A stretch of 64,000 nucleotides of DNA from Planctomycetota bacterium. Its GTDB lineage: Bacteria > Planctomycetota > UBA1135 > GCA-002686595. The DNA is taken from positions 1-64,000 of the forward strand of contig SIAI01000004.1 in NCBI GenBank assembly GCA_009691855.1, read 5' to 3'. The stretch's first letter is position 1. Every line of letters starts with the position of its first letter. The notes under the pieces are model-generated. The model saw only the letters and a program-made list of their open reading frames with translations, was not told where the DNA came from and did no database searches. Below are positions 1-7,960 of the stretch, one piece after another. The position numbers and the translations under genes were made by a program.

Positions 1-164
1 CATGCTTGGTGGCAGTCTTCCATCCGTCCAGCGAGCCTTTGCCGCGTAGACGGTCTGTCGCCGGGAGTACGATGGCGCGGGTCGCGGGTCTCGAGTTCCA
101 GGCAATCGACGGAGCCCATCGCGTGAAGATCGCTTTTTCCCGAGGAGATCAGCCCAGGTCAGTC

Positions 165-938
165 ATGCCGTGCAAACCGAGAGCACTCTCGAGCCTCGTT
201 CCACTCGTGTTGTTTGTCTGCTTCACACCAGGGGCTGCACAGACGATCACCGATCAAGCGAAGCTCGTCGCCAGCGATGCGGCGGACGACGATTTATTGG
301 GCTCGTCCGTGTCGATCTCCGGCAACACCGTGGTCGTCGGTGCGCCCCACGTCGATCTCAACCCATTGGGCATGGGAAACGAAGGCGCCGGCTACGCGTT
401 CGTGAGGAGCGGCACGATCTGGACCCAGCAAGCGAAGCTCATCGCCAGCGACGCGGCGGACGACGACCTGTTGGGCTCGTCCGTTTCGCTCTCGGGATCC
501 ACGGCAGTCATGGGTGCGCCCGGCGTCGATCTTGCTGTCTTGAGCGATGAAGGCGCCGCCTATGCCTTCTGTGTCAGCCCTGCCGCTGCCTCTTTCCGCA
601 ACGCCGGCTCCAACCCAGCAAGCTACACCTGCAACGCGCCCGTTCTCGGAGGGAGCTGGTCCGGGACGGTCGACTTGTCGACGACCGGCCACTCGTCGGC
701 TTACCTGTACGCGTTCAGCACGCAGAGCTCTTTTGTCCTGCCTCAAGGCCAAGTGCTCCTCGGAAGCGGAAGGATCGCGCGGTTAGGTCCCGTTGCTGGA
801 CCTCTGGCACTCTTCTCGTTCACCGTGCCGAGCGACCTGTCTCTGTGCGCGTTTCATCTCACCACGCTGGCCCTGCACGTTGGCACGGTGAGCCCCTTCG
901 CCTTGTCCAATGCGATGGACCTGGTGGTCGGTCAATGA
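165..938 (+). CDS. Secreted FG-GAP-like protein, shortened, with C-terminal beta module
   Basis: The ATG at 165 is chosen because a Sec signal peptide (about residues 1-25, ending in GAA) follows at once; the frame stays open back to 6 but that part looks non-coding. The mature protein carries two near-identical 58-residue repeats (core QAKLVASDAADDDLLGSS, then a VVGAP-type strand) of the FG-GAP/integrin kind, then a roughly 110-residue beta-rich module that begins near SFRNAGSNPA and ends in FALSNAMDLVVG. Such modules close many secreted planctomycete proteins. FG-GAP propellers normally have six or seven blades, so two suggests a shortened relative, possibly after loss of internal repeats. 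Probably extracellular; no catalytic residues seen and the function is unknown. Confidence 0.72.
   Translation: MPCKPRALSSLVPLVLFVCFTPGAAQTITDQAKLVASDAADDDLLGSSVSISGNTVVVGAPHVDLNPLGMGNEGAGYAFVRSGTIWTQQAKLIASDAADDDLLGSSVSLSGSTAVMGAPGVDLAVLSDEGAAYAFCVSPAAASFRNAGSNPASYTCNAPVLGGSWSGTVDLSTTGHSSAYLYAFSTQSSFVLPQGQVLLGSGRIARLGPVAGPLALFSFTVPSDLSLCAFHLTTLALHVGTVSPFALSNAMDLVVGQ
255..491 (+). repeat. Two direct DNA copies of the FG-GAP repeat
   Basis: The stretch starting caagcgaagctc at 255 recurs from 429 with a 174-base period (58 codons). The first 60 or so bases differ at only a few positions, so the duplication is recent or kept uniform by recombination. It lies inside the reading frame and does not disturb it. 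Confidence 0.8.
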
Positions 939-1015
939 GAAGCGCCGAGCCACTCGGGTATGAGAAACGACGGCTTCGAAAACGCACTCCCATGCATTGC
1001 CAAAGAAAGAACCCC

Positions 1016-1699
1016 ATGACCATTCGCTTTCTTCCCGTTGTCTTGGCCCTGGCCATCGCCAGTTGTGCCAGCGCCCCGCCGGCGCCGAGCGCCCCGGATA
1101 GTGCGGGCATTGCCATCGGCGTCAGCGTGCGCCCCCCGGTGCGCCTGTTCAGCCAGGAACCCGAGCAAGTCCTGTTCGTGCGCCTTGCCGGGGCGGACGA
1201 CTCCTTCACGAGCGGCGAGCTCATGCCCTCCAATTATTCGAGCGGTGGCTATCTCTACCTGTTGAACGCTCCGCCGGGGACATACGTCGCCGTCAGTTGC
1301 TTCAAGGACATGGAGCCGGTTCCCGCAGCGCCCGCCGCTCCGGGCTTCAGCGTCACGTTCGGACCGGGAGCCACGAACTACACGACCTACTTCCCGGAGA
1401 ACATGATCCGCGAGACGCGCGTCACGGTGGGGCCGGGTCAGATCGCGTTCATGGGGAACTTCACCGTGGACCAGGACGTCGGGCTTAAGGACGCGGACCC
1501 AACCCAGCACGCCTACTACGCGCGCTTCGGTGGGGGCGACGAGAACGAGAATTTCTTGATGAACGCCTTGGGCGGGGACTACCACTATCGCGGCACGCTG
1601 CACGAATCGGATCACGCGGCCGCGGCGCAAGCGGACTTCCGCGAGTCCGCGAACAGCCACCTGAGCGAGGCCGGCTGGAAACCGCAGTCCGAGCACTAA
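1016..1699 (+). CDS. Putative lipoprotein of unknown function
   Basis: 227 residues. The start at 1016 puts a classical lipoprotein signal at the N-terminus (basic MTIR, hydrophobic stretch, lipobox ending IAS-C at Cys17), so the product is predicted to be lipid-anchored. The frame is open to 845, but those upstream codons overlap the preceding gene and would bury the signal. The mature part is beta-rich by composition and contains segments such as GGYLYLLNAPPGTYVAV that resemble small carboxypeptidase-regulatory or Ig-like folds. I do not recognise a family. The stop TAA lies at the outer end of a palindromic element. It is first in a same-strand run of five lipoprotein-type genes. Confidence 0.7.
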   Translation: MTIRFLPVVLALAIASCASAPPAPSAPDSAGIAIGVSVRPPVRLFSQEPEQVLFVRLAGADDSFTSGELMPSNYSSGGYLYLLNAPPGTYVAVSCFKDMEPVPAAPAAPGFSVTFGPGATNYTTYFPENMIRETRVTVGPGQIAFMGNFTVDQDVGLKDADPTQHAYYARFGGGDENENFLMNALGGDYHYRGTLHESDHAAAAQADFRESANSHLSEAGWKPQSEH

Positions 1700-1860
1700 G
1701 AGCACGCCCTAAAACCCAGCGAACCTCGTGGTCGCCCCGCGGCTCGCGCCCGCGTCGTTGCGGCTCCTCCGAGTATCGCTGCGAATACGCGTCGTCGCCG
1801 CGCCTAGCGGACGCGGCCTCGGAGCGCCCACGGGGCTCGCTGGATCTTAGGACGTGCTCT
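1699..1860. repeat. Palindromic MITE-like intergenic element
   Basis: About 162 bases with 40-base terminal inverted repeats (1699-1738 and 1821-1860) that match at 33 of 40 positions; the outer ends read agagcacg. Five of the seven mismatches become G-U pairs if the minus strand is transcribed. A core near 1757-1810 (including gagtatcgctgcgaatacg) recurs inverted at 52191-52244 with roughly 85-90 percent identity. No open frame of note inside. It follows one lipoprotein gene directly and ends about 45 bases before the next. Confidence 0.7.
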
Positions 1861-1903
1861 AAACCCGAAGCGAGGAAACAGGCCACAACCAGCAGGAGGA
1901 ATC

Positions 1904-2368
1904 ATGAAGCTCTCGATGCTCGCACGACTCCTCATCTCAGCCATGCTCGCGCTCCTGGCGAGCGCTTGTTCCAGCCCGGGCGGCGGCCTCGGCCCATCAG
2001 CGAGTGAGTTCTCCTCGAGCTGGGTGGACATCACGATGGGTGGCATGATGGGTCTCCCCGCAGGCCCGGCCCTGGGGCTCAGCCTGCACAACAAGACCGA
2101 CAAGTCCCTGTGGGTCACGGTGGCATTCGAAGCTCCGGATCCGACCCAGCGCGGCGAGGTCGCGGACAAGCTCGAGCCCCGCGGCCAACAGCTCTTCACC
2201 TACCCCCAGCGCTCGATCACCCCCGACGCGGACTATCCGATCCGGCTCCAGATCTACACCGATGCGGCGCGCACCCAGCGGGTCGAGAGCCCCGAGACGA
2301 AGTTTCGTTTCAGCCAGAAGGACACCCAGGCTTTCGAGAGCCTGGCCGGGAAGGGCGGGGGCCGGTGA
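1904..2368 (+). CDS. Putative lipoprotein of unknown function (154 aa)
   Basis: The start is well supported: AGGAGGA at 1894-1900 lies four bases before the ATG at 1904. The N-terminus is a lipoprotein signal (MKLSMLARLL, hydrophobic run, lipobox ASA-C at Cys22). The mature chain of about 130 residues has a segment LGLSLHNKTDKSLWVTVAFE, suggesting a beta-sandwich domain, and a polar C-terminus. No family recognised and no catalytic motif seen. It probably is co-transcribed with the HEAT-repeat gene that begins 48 bases downstream. Confidence 0.8.
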   Translation: MKLSMLARLLISAMLALLASACSSPGGGLGPSASEFSSSWVDITMGGMMGLPAGPALGLSLHNKTDKSLWVTVAFEAPDPTQRGEVADKLEPRGQQLFTYPQRSITPDADYPIRLQIYTDAARTQRVESPETKFRFSQKDTQAFESLAGKGGGR

Positions 2369-2415
2369 AGATTGCGAGGAGAGAGCACCACCCGGCGCGA
2401 AAGCGCTCTCTTCCG

Positions 2416-3273
2416 ATGAACCAGGACTGGACGACCATGGAGAAGAGTGGCCTGCTGCGTTGCATGCGTCTGTCGCTGGGCGGCATGGCTTTGACGGGCC
2501 TGGGCCTCTGCTCGTGTATGTCCACCATGGTCCAGGACGGGTACTGGAACCGGGAGCCGAATGGCACGGTCACGAAGAAACCGATCTACGTTTTTGGTGG
2601 CGCGATCTCGGACCTGGCCATCGTGTTCCAATCGGCGAATGCGCGCGACGAGTCCTCGATCGGAGGGCTCCTGATCTTCGATTTCCCCCTCAGCTTGGCG
2701 GCTGACGTTGTGCTGCTACCGCTGTGCATCTATGAGCAGATCGAGCGCACGACCTGGAAGGAAGGGGAGTTCATTGTGCGCCTCGGCGATCCGGACAAGG
2801 AGGTTCGCAGCAGGGCTGCGAGCGCGCTGGGTCAACTGGAAGGGACCACCCAGGCGACGGTGGAGGCCCTCACGAAGGCGCTGGACGACGAGAATGCGGG
2901 CGTGCGCTCGACCGCCATTCAAGCGCTGGGATGGCTCGGTACGCGGAGTGCCGGCGTGGGGCCGGCCATCGTCCGGCGATTGGGTGACCCCGACTATTCT
3001 GTGCGAGCCATGGCGGCCGGCACGCTGGGCCGCATCGGCGCCGATCCGAGCCTCGTGACTCCGGCGTTGATCGAGGCTCTCCGCGATCCCGAGGGACAGG
3101 TGCGCTACCGAGCGGTAGTGGCCTTGGCCAAGACGGGTGGGGATTCCCAGCCCGTGATCGAGGCTCTGCAGCGCGCGCTTCACGACGATTACTTGTCCGT
3201 CCGTGAAGAGGCCCAGCGGGCTCTCGAGAAGCTGCCTTCCGCATCGACGTCGTCAGTCCCCCTGCAACAGTGA
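2416..3273 (+). CDS. Lipoprotein-type protein: YceK-like segment fused to HEAT repeats
   Basis: 285 residues if started at 2416; ATGs at 2437 and 2464 are alternatives, all placing a hydrophobic signal and the Cys pair in LCSC just inside. The lipobox is atypical (Cys at -2). The next ~70 residues include FDFPLSLAADVVLLP, which resembles the conserved end of YceK/YidQ-type lipoproteins (LPFSL..D..LLP). From about residue 120 to the end there are five HEAT-type repeats (for example GDPDKEVRSRAASALGQL and RDPEGQVRYRAVVALAK), expected to form a curved helical scaffold for protein binding. Likely an envelope adaptor; no enzyme motif. Its 3' end overlaps an inverted gene remnant on the other strand. 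Confidence 0.75.
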   Translation: MNQDWTTMEKSGLLRCMRLSLGGMALTGLGLCSCMSTMVQDGYWNREPNGTVTKKPIYVFGGAISDLAIVFQSANARDESSIGGLLIFDFPLSLAADVVLLPLCIYEQIERTTWKEGEFIVRLGDPDKEVRSRAASALGQLEGTTQATVEALTKALDDENAGVRSTAIQALGWLGTRSAGVGPAIVRRLGDPDYSVRAMAAGTLGRIGADPSLVTPALIEALRDPEGQVRYRAVVALAKTGGDSQPVIEALQRALHDDYLSVREEAQRALEKLPSASTSSVPLQQ

Positions 3274-3450
3274 GAGGCCTTCGAGCACCCCCATTTCGAG
3301 CGCTCCGATGAGCAGGATCGGCAAAGTGATGATGTCGGCAAAGACGGTGAATGGCAGCGCCACCCATGAAATGGGACCGCGGACTGCGTCCCGGTACCCA
3401 CAGCGATCGTTCCGCTGCGCACCCACCGCTGCCTCCTCACTCTCGCCCTT
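3253..3450 (-). pseudogene. Inverted frameshifted copy of the 3' end of the lipoprotein gene at 4205
   Basis: Read on the minus strand, this matches the last ~195 bases of the gene at 4205-4813. One frame gives QRWVRSGTIAVGTGTQSA (compare QRWVRSGTIDIGSGTQSA); the rest is in another frame, RGPISWVALPFTVFADIITL (compare RGPVTWVLLPFTVAADIVSL), ending in a stop at 3253-3255. A net loss of about seven bases near 3380 accounts for the shift. The upstream part of the gene is not recognisable. It overlaps the 3' end of the HEAT-repeat gene. Confidence 0.75.
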
Positions 3451-3559
3451 GGTCTTTCTCCGGCATGAGCACTGCTCTTCTGTCTCGATTTGCTCTGACC
3501 GTGAGCGGCGTGGAGGTGAGGCTGCCGGGCAGGATTGTAGGAAGGCACGAGGCAGGCCG

Positions 3560-4201
3560 ATGCTGAGGGGGGCGATTGCGATGCTGCTCGCGGGCTGGCT
3601 GTCGACGAGCTGCGCCCTGTTCGTCGGCAATCAAGCGGAGAGCCTGGACCTTGCGGCGCTCCAAGCGAACGAAGGGTACGTGGTCGGGACATTCACAACC
3701 GTCGAGCAATACGACGATGGCACGACCGTCATCCTGCTCGACGCGCCCGAGATCCATTACCAGATCGACTTCGTCCCCGTTCCTCCCCGCCTTCAGCTCA
3801 ACCCGCGCATCATGGTCAAGGCCGAGACGGGGCCGGCCTTTTTCGCGGTCAAGCTCTCGGCCGGGCCGCAGCGCATGGAGCGCCTGTCGATCGTGGGTGG
3901 AAACGCGACGTGCTACGCGGATGTCGACCACGCTGTCGACGTGCAGCCGGGAGGGATCACCTACGTGGGGGACATCCGCTTCCAGATCGACTCGGAGCAG
4001 GGCTGGTTCGGCATCCACTTGTGTAAGGCCCTGACGACGACCGTCCACGAGGATCGCGAGCTGCTCGACCGGCTGATGCGCATGCGCTTCCCGGGTGCGA
4101 CCCCGAACGTTCGCATCGCGCTGGCGCGGGCCGAGACCGAAGCGACAGCGCGGCCGTTCGAACTGCAAATGACGCCGACAGCACCCGTCGGAGGAAAATG
4201 A
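3560..4201 (+). CDS. Putative lipoprotein of unknown function (213 aa)
   Basis: The start at 3560 places a short hydrophobic export signal (MLRGAIAMLLAGWLSTSC) at the N-terminus; Cys18 may be lipidated although the lipobox (STS-C) is weak. The mature chain looks beta-rich, with segments such as TTVILLDAPEIHYQIDFVP, and ends in a helical, charged tail. No recognised family. The stop TGA at 4199-4201 lies three bases before the next ATG, and the GGAGGAAAA at the end of this gene serves as ribosome site for that gene, so the two are very probably translationally coupled. Confidence 0.72.
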   Translation: MLRGAIAMLLAGWLSTSCALFVGNQAESLDLAALQANEGYVVGTFTTVEQYDDGTTVILLDAPEIHYQIDFVPVPPRLQLNPRIMVKAETGPAFFAVKLSAGPQRMERLSIVGGNATCYADVDHAVDVQPGGITYVGDIRFQIDSEQGWFGIHLCKALTTTVHEDRELLDRLMRMRFPGATPNVRIALARAETEATARPFELQMTPTAPVGGK

Positions 4202-4204
4202 ATC

Positions 4205-4813
4205 ATGCGACAACTCGCCATTGTCCTCGTCATTGGCTGCGCGCTCCTTTCGAGCGGTTGTGCCACCATGGCCCTCTTCGAGTGGCGACGCGACGAGGTC
4301 GCCATCGCGCACGGGCAGGTGCAGGTGAAGAACGTGCCGGGCGTTTCCGATGGCTGGTACGCCGTCGTCGGGCCGGAGATCTGGCCGCAGGATCCGGTCG
4401 TCCAGGCTGATGACGGGATCGTCTCGCTCTCGCCGCCGATCGAGTTCTCTCTCAGCCCGCGCTCGAGGGATACCGGGTACATCGACTTCCGGGGAATGGA
4501 CCTGTCCGAGGCACGCCAACCCTTCTCGCCACGCGGGCAGGTGGTGATGGCTACCGTCGCTTGCGTCGAGAAGGGAGAGGAGAGGCACTACCGCGTGCAC
4601 ATGCTGCGTGGCGACTCGGGGAAGCAGCGCTGGGTGCGCAGCGGGACGATCGACATCGGATCGGGGACGCAGTCAGCGGCCCGCGGACCCGTTACGTGGG
4701 TGCTGCTGCCATTCACGGTCGCAGCGGACATCGTCAGCCTGCCGCTCCTGCTCGTCGGCGGCCTCGGGATAGGAGTGCTCGAAGGTATCTCGGCGCTCCT
4801 GGGGAACGGATGA
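4205..4813 (+). CDS. Putative lipoprotein with C-terminal membrane-type hairpin
   Basis: 202 residues with a clear lipoprotein signal (LLSS-G-C, Cys19) and a strong ribosome site (GGAGGAAAA, 4190-4197). The C-terminal ~55 residues are hydrophobic: GPVTWVLLPFTVAADIVSLP, then a Gly-rich hydrophobic helix. The P-F-T....D....LP pattern also occurs in the HEAT-repeat neighbour (PLSLAADVVLLP) and in the inverted remnant at 3253, so these genes share a module resembling YceK-type lipoproteins. Function unknown. It closes the run of same-strand lipoprotein genes. Confidence 0.75.
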   Translation: MRQLAIVLVIGCALLSSGCATMALFEWRRDEVAIAHGQVQVKNVPGVSDGWYAVVGPEIWPQDPVVQADDGIVSLSPPIEFSLSPRSRDTGYIDFRGMDLSEARQPFSPRGQVVMATVACVEKGEERHYRVHMLRGDSGKQRWVRSGTIDIGSGTQSAARGPVTWVLLPFTVAADIVSLPLLLVGGLGIGVLEGISALLGNG

Positions 4814-5090
4814 CGTCGGTCCCGCAAGCCGGGACGCCTTCCGAATTCTCCAGCGCCTCGCAAGACGAGACGCCCCGGGTCAGCTCATGGGGCCCGCCGG
4901 CGTTGTCGAGCGGCAGGCCGATTGAGCGGCGAGGGTTGAGGGCGTTCAGGGCTTTGGAGGTGCTCATCGCGGTGCGTTCCTGGGCGAGGGGCGTCCTGCA
5001 CGCGCGGGAAGATCTTCGGCGCTCGCGCGGCCGTCCACGCCCGTCTCCGGCGCGGGCTGGCAACGTCCCCCAAGAAGGCGGTGCCGCGTG
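4814..5090. other. 277-base intergenic stretch with a decayed gene piece
   Basis: Lies between a plus-strand lipoprotein gene and the convergent 3' end of the glycoside-hydrolase-like gene. Apart from the remnant at 4895-4967, no open frame, hairpin terminator or repeat was recognised. Confidence 0.5.
4895..4967 (-). pseudogene. Remnant resembling the C-terminus of the adjacent glycoside-hydrolase-like gene
   Basis: On the minus strand this reads SKALNALNPRRSIGLPLDNA, which lines up with TKALAVLFNP...IRRSIRLPLYYA near the C-terminus of the gene at 5091-7250, with about five residues missing. DNA similarity is also visible (gagcggcaggccgattgagc against gagcggcaggcggatcgagc). No start and no flanking homology, so I read it as a decayed paralogue piece. 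It is short, so chance similarity is possible. Confidence 0.45.
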
Positions 5091-7250
5091 CTACCGCACT
5101 TCGACCGCGGTCATCCCCGGCGCGAGCTCGAGCTCGAGCGTCACGCCGTACTCGCGGTCGAGCGCGTGGCGCTCCTCTGCTCCCTCGCCGACGCGCACGC
5201 GGGCCTCGTCAACGAGTCCGGCGTAGTAGAGCGGCAGGCGGATCGAGCGGCGGATGGGGGCGGTGAGCGGGTTGAACAGCACCGCCAGGGCCTTCGTCTC
5301 CAGCTCCGGGTTCACGTGCAGCAGTCCGTCCCAGTCGCGCCCGTCGGCGCGGCGCAGGTGGAGCACGTCGGACTCGAGGATCGCGCGGTTGGCCTTGTAC
5401 CAAGCGATCCAGCGCGTCACGAGCGCGCGTGTCGCCTCCGTGTCGAAGAGCCGCGGCCCGCGCCAGCAGGCCTGCACGCCGGCGCCGAGGTTGAGCTGGA
5501 GGAACGCCTCGTAGGTGTCGAGGTGCGCGCTCAGCGGCTCGATCGTCGCCGCGGCGCCACCGCCCTGGTACTCGGAGAGCGGCACGAACATCCAGCCCAT
5601 CGAGGGCGTCTTCTCCCAGGTGCCGTCGAAGATGTTCTGCCGCGCGTGCACGAGCTGCTCGGCGCGCGGCAGCGACCAGTTCGTCTCGCGGTAGCCCATC
5701 GCGGTCTTGTTGGCGCCGTTCAGGAAGTAGAGGTCGGGCACGTTGAGGTACGTGCCGCGCGCGCGGCAGTCGGCGTAGAAGGCGCTGATGCGCCGCCACT
5801 GCTTCCACTGCGAGTCGGCGAGTCCCGCGTGGCCCGGGTGCGTGGTCGAGGCGCACACGTCGCCGGGGTAGTTGCCGTCGTGCTCGATCGCGTCCAGGCC
5901 CGTCGCGTCACGGAAGGCGGCGATCTTCCGGAAGTACTCCTGGCCCCAGCGCGACTCGAGGCACGGCGAGCTGCCGAAGATCGCGTGGCCGGGCTCGCCG
6001 GTCGCTGGATCGATGACGTCGTCGGCGGGGGAGATGCTGCGCGAGGCCAGCAGCGTGTAGCCGCCGAGCTCGACGCCCTTCGAGTGTGCGTAGTCGGCGA
6101 GGCCTTTGATCTCGGCCGCGTAGGCCGGATCCGTGCTCTCGAAGTCGAAGCCCGAGCCGAAGGACAGGATCACGAGCTCGAAGCCGACCGCCGCCGCTTG
6201 ATCGATGGCCGCGCGCACGTCCGCGGGCGCCGCCGAGCGCGCGTGGAAGATCAGCGGGTTCTCGGTGCACCACGGCGCCAGCACGCGCAGCGCGCGGCGC
6301 AGGGCGAGGCCGTTGCGCTCGCGCTCGCCGGAGTCGCGCAGCAACTCGTAGGTGCGGTGCGACTCGAAGCGTGCGCCGGGGCCTAGCACCTCGGCCGGCC
6401 CGAGCGGCGGGCTCGAGACGAACAGGCACGGCGTCTCCAGGCGGTAGTTGACCTGCGTGGTGAAGGCCGGGTCGCTGCGCCACTCGAGGCTGCGCTCGCG
6501 CGCGCCCATGCTGTAGTCGCTGAACGCCTGCAGCGGCTGTTCGCCCCAGCGCTCGCGGCGCTCGACGAACGACTCGGGCTCGACCGCCGCCAGGCGCTCG
6601 GACTCGTAGCGCTCGAGCGTCAGCGTGCGCGCGCCGTCGTTCACGACCTCCAGCCACTTGGCGAACAGCGGCAGGCCGTCGTAGAGCTCGTGGTGCACGA
6701 ACACGCGCACGCCGCGCAGCGCTTCGGTGCCCGCGGGCGCGGCGAACTCGAGCACCAGGTGTCGGCCGGTCGGCGGCCAGGGCCGGCTCTCGGCGGGGCG
6801 CACGCGGCGCCAGGCGCAGCGCGCTTCGATCGGCCGCTCCTCGGCGCCGACGAAGCGGAAGGCCAGTGGGTCGGGCGTGAGCGCGTCGAGCCACTCCGCG
6901 CGCAGATAGCCGCGATCGGGCTGCCCGAGCAAGCCGCCGACGGGCACGCTCGTGCCGTCGAGCGTGAGCGTGGCCTCGGGCTCGAGCGCGCGTAGCAGCG
7001 CGGTGTTCGTCGTGAGCACGTCGAGCGCCACGCAGGCCAGCTCCGGCGTTGTGCGCCACACGCGCCGCGCGAGACCGTTGTCGAGCGCAAGCTCGTTCCC
7101 GTGGCGCTCGACGCGCGCCACGAACGGCGCCGGATCGAGCAGCCAGTCGCGGGTGGGCTCCGGGAGTGCCTGCGGCGCGAGGCACGCGAGCGCCGGGAGC
7201 GCGACGAACGTAGAGAGTGCAGGGAGGAGGTTCGCTCGAGGCTTCAGCAC
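5091..7250 (-). CDS. Secreted glycoside-hydrolase-like protein (alpha-galactosidase-type fold)
   Basis: 719 residues from a GTG at 7250; the N-terminus is an export signal (MLKPRANLLPALSTFVALPA). Layout suggests an N-terminal beta-sandwich (about residues 40-300), a central TIM-barrel with strand-end acids (ILSFGSGFDFE; IEHDGNYPGD near residue 455), and a C-terminal beta domain (FNPLTAPIRRSIRLPLYYAG). This order is that of clan GH-D/GH36-like alpha-galactosidases, and Asp in EHDGNYPGD is a candidate catalytic residue, but I cannot assign a substrate. Likely periplasmic or extracellular and involved in polysaccharide use. No transporter or regulator next to it. A decayed piece of a relative lies just past its stop. 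Confidence 0.65.
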   Translation of the reverse strand: MLKPRANLLPALSTFVALPALACLAPQALPEPTRDWLLDPAPFVARVERHGNELALDNGLARRVWRTTPELACVALDVLTTNTALLRALEPEATLTLDGTSVPVGGLLGQPDRGYLRAEWLDALTPDPLAFRFVGAEERPIEARCAWRRVRPAESRPWPPTGRHLVLEFAAPAGTEALRGVRVFVHHELYDGLPLFAKWLEVVNDGARTLTLERYESERLAAVEPESFVERRERWGEQPLQAFSDYSMGARERSLEWRSDPAFTTQVNYRLETPCLFVSSPPLGPAEVLGPGARFESHRTYELLRDSGERERNGLALRRALRVLAPWCTENPLIFHARSAAPADVRAAIDQAAAVGFELVILSFGSGFDFESTDPAYAAEIKGLADYAHSKGVELGGYTLLASRSISPADDVIDPATGEPGHAIFGSSPCLESRWGQEYFRKIAAFRDATGLDAIEHDGNYPGDVCASTTHPGHAGLADSQWKQWRRISAFYADCRARGTYLNVPDLYFLNGANKTAMGYRETNWSLPRAEQLVHARQNIFDGTWEKTPSMGWMFVPLSEYQGGGAAATIEPLSAHLDTYEAFLQLNLGAGVQACWRGPRLFDTEATRALVTRWIAWYKANRAILESDVLHLRRADGRDWDGLLHVNPELETKALAVLFNPLTAPIRRSIRLPLYYAGLVDEARVRVGEGAEERHALDREYGVTLELELAPGMTAVEVR

Positions 7251-7372
7251 GGCCCCAGAGTGCCGCGCTCGGCCAAGACTGTCACCTACCTGGGTCCAAG
7301 GACTCGCTCACGGCGAAGTGCGCAGCGGCAGGGGCGAGATGCTCGGCGGTGCGGGGCCAGCGCGTCGCCGGA

Positions 7373-7957
7373 TCACCCACTCGGCGCGAGCACCAAGGCG
7401 ACCAACTCCTCCAGCAGCAGGAGGATGTCCAATGAGTTCAGCTTCGTCGCCAGCTGGCGCGCCGCGAGCTGCGTCTCCGGCTCGCGCAGCAGGCGGTGCC
7501 ACAGCTCCTCCAGCCGTTTCTGGTCCCAGGAGCCGTCCTGCGGCACCTCGATCAGGCCCTTGCTGAAGGCGTGCAGCACGATCGGTCCGAGATCGACCCG
7601 GCCCTGTGAGAGCATCTGCTGATCGTGCAGGCAATCCGAGCGCACCTGCTGGGCGCTCTCCTGCAGCACGTGCAGCGCGATAGTCCGCTGCATGGCGCGC
7701 CGCTGGTTGAGGACGGGTTCGAGCCGGAACGGGTGGACCCCGTGCTGCGCCGTGACGTACTGGGCCTTGAGGGCCAGGAGCTTGTTCTCGACGTCGGTGC
7801 GATCCAGTGCGCGATAGGCGCCGATGGCCTCATCGAGGCAAGCGGTCAACGCCGCGGCGAGGTCGAGATCGAGGTGGTTGTACTTTACCAGCGTGGCGCT
7901 GGAGCGCTCGAGCAAGTGTTGCAGCTTCTGCAGGCGGTCGTGCAGGAAAGGGATCAC
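7373..7957 (-). CDS. Hypothetical protein (194 aa), last gene of the DUF2589 set
   Basis: GTG start at 7957, three bases after the TAG stop of the upstream gene at 7961, so translation is probably coupled. The product is soluble and strongly helical by composition (MIPFLHDRLQKLQHLLER at the start; a Leu-rich end LDILLLLEELVALVLAP). No signal peptide, no membrane span and no recognised domain or catalytic motif. Position as the third gene of DUF2589 - unknown - this gene suggests a partner protein of the same complex. Confidence 0.65.
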   Translation of the reverse strand: MIPFLHDRLQKLQHLLERSSATLVKYNHLDLDLAAALTACLDEAIGAYRALDRTDVENKLLALKAQYVTAQHGVHPFRLEPVLNQRRAMQRTIALHVLQESAQQVRSDCLHDQQMLSQGRVDLGPIVLHAFSKGLIEVPQDGSWDQKRLEELWHRLLREPETQLAARQLATKLNSLDILLLLEELVALVLAPSG

Positions 7958-7960
7958 GGC

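Noticed and set aside
6-164. N-terminal extension of the FG-GAP gene back to position 6
   Set aside because: It precedes a complete signal peptide, which must be N-terminal to work, and shows no family similarity.
5088-6386. A 432-codon plus-strand frame antisense to the glycoside-hydrolase-like gene
   Set aside because: The minus-strand gene has a signal peptide and a domain layout; the plus frame is Arg/Glu/Val-rich shadow sequence.
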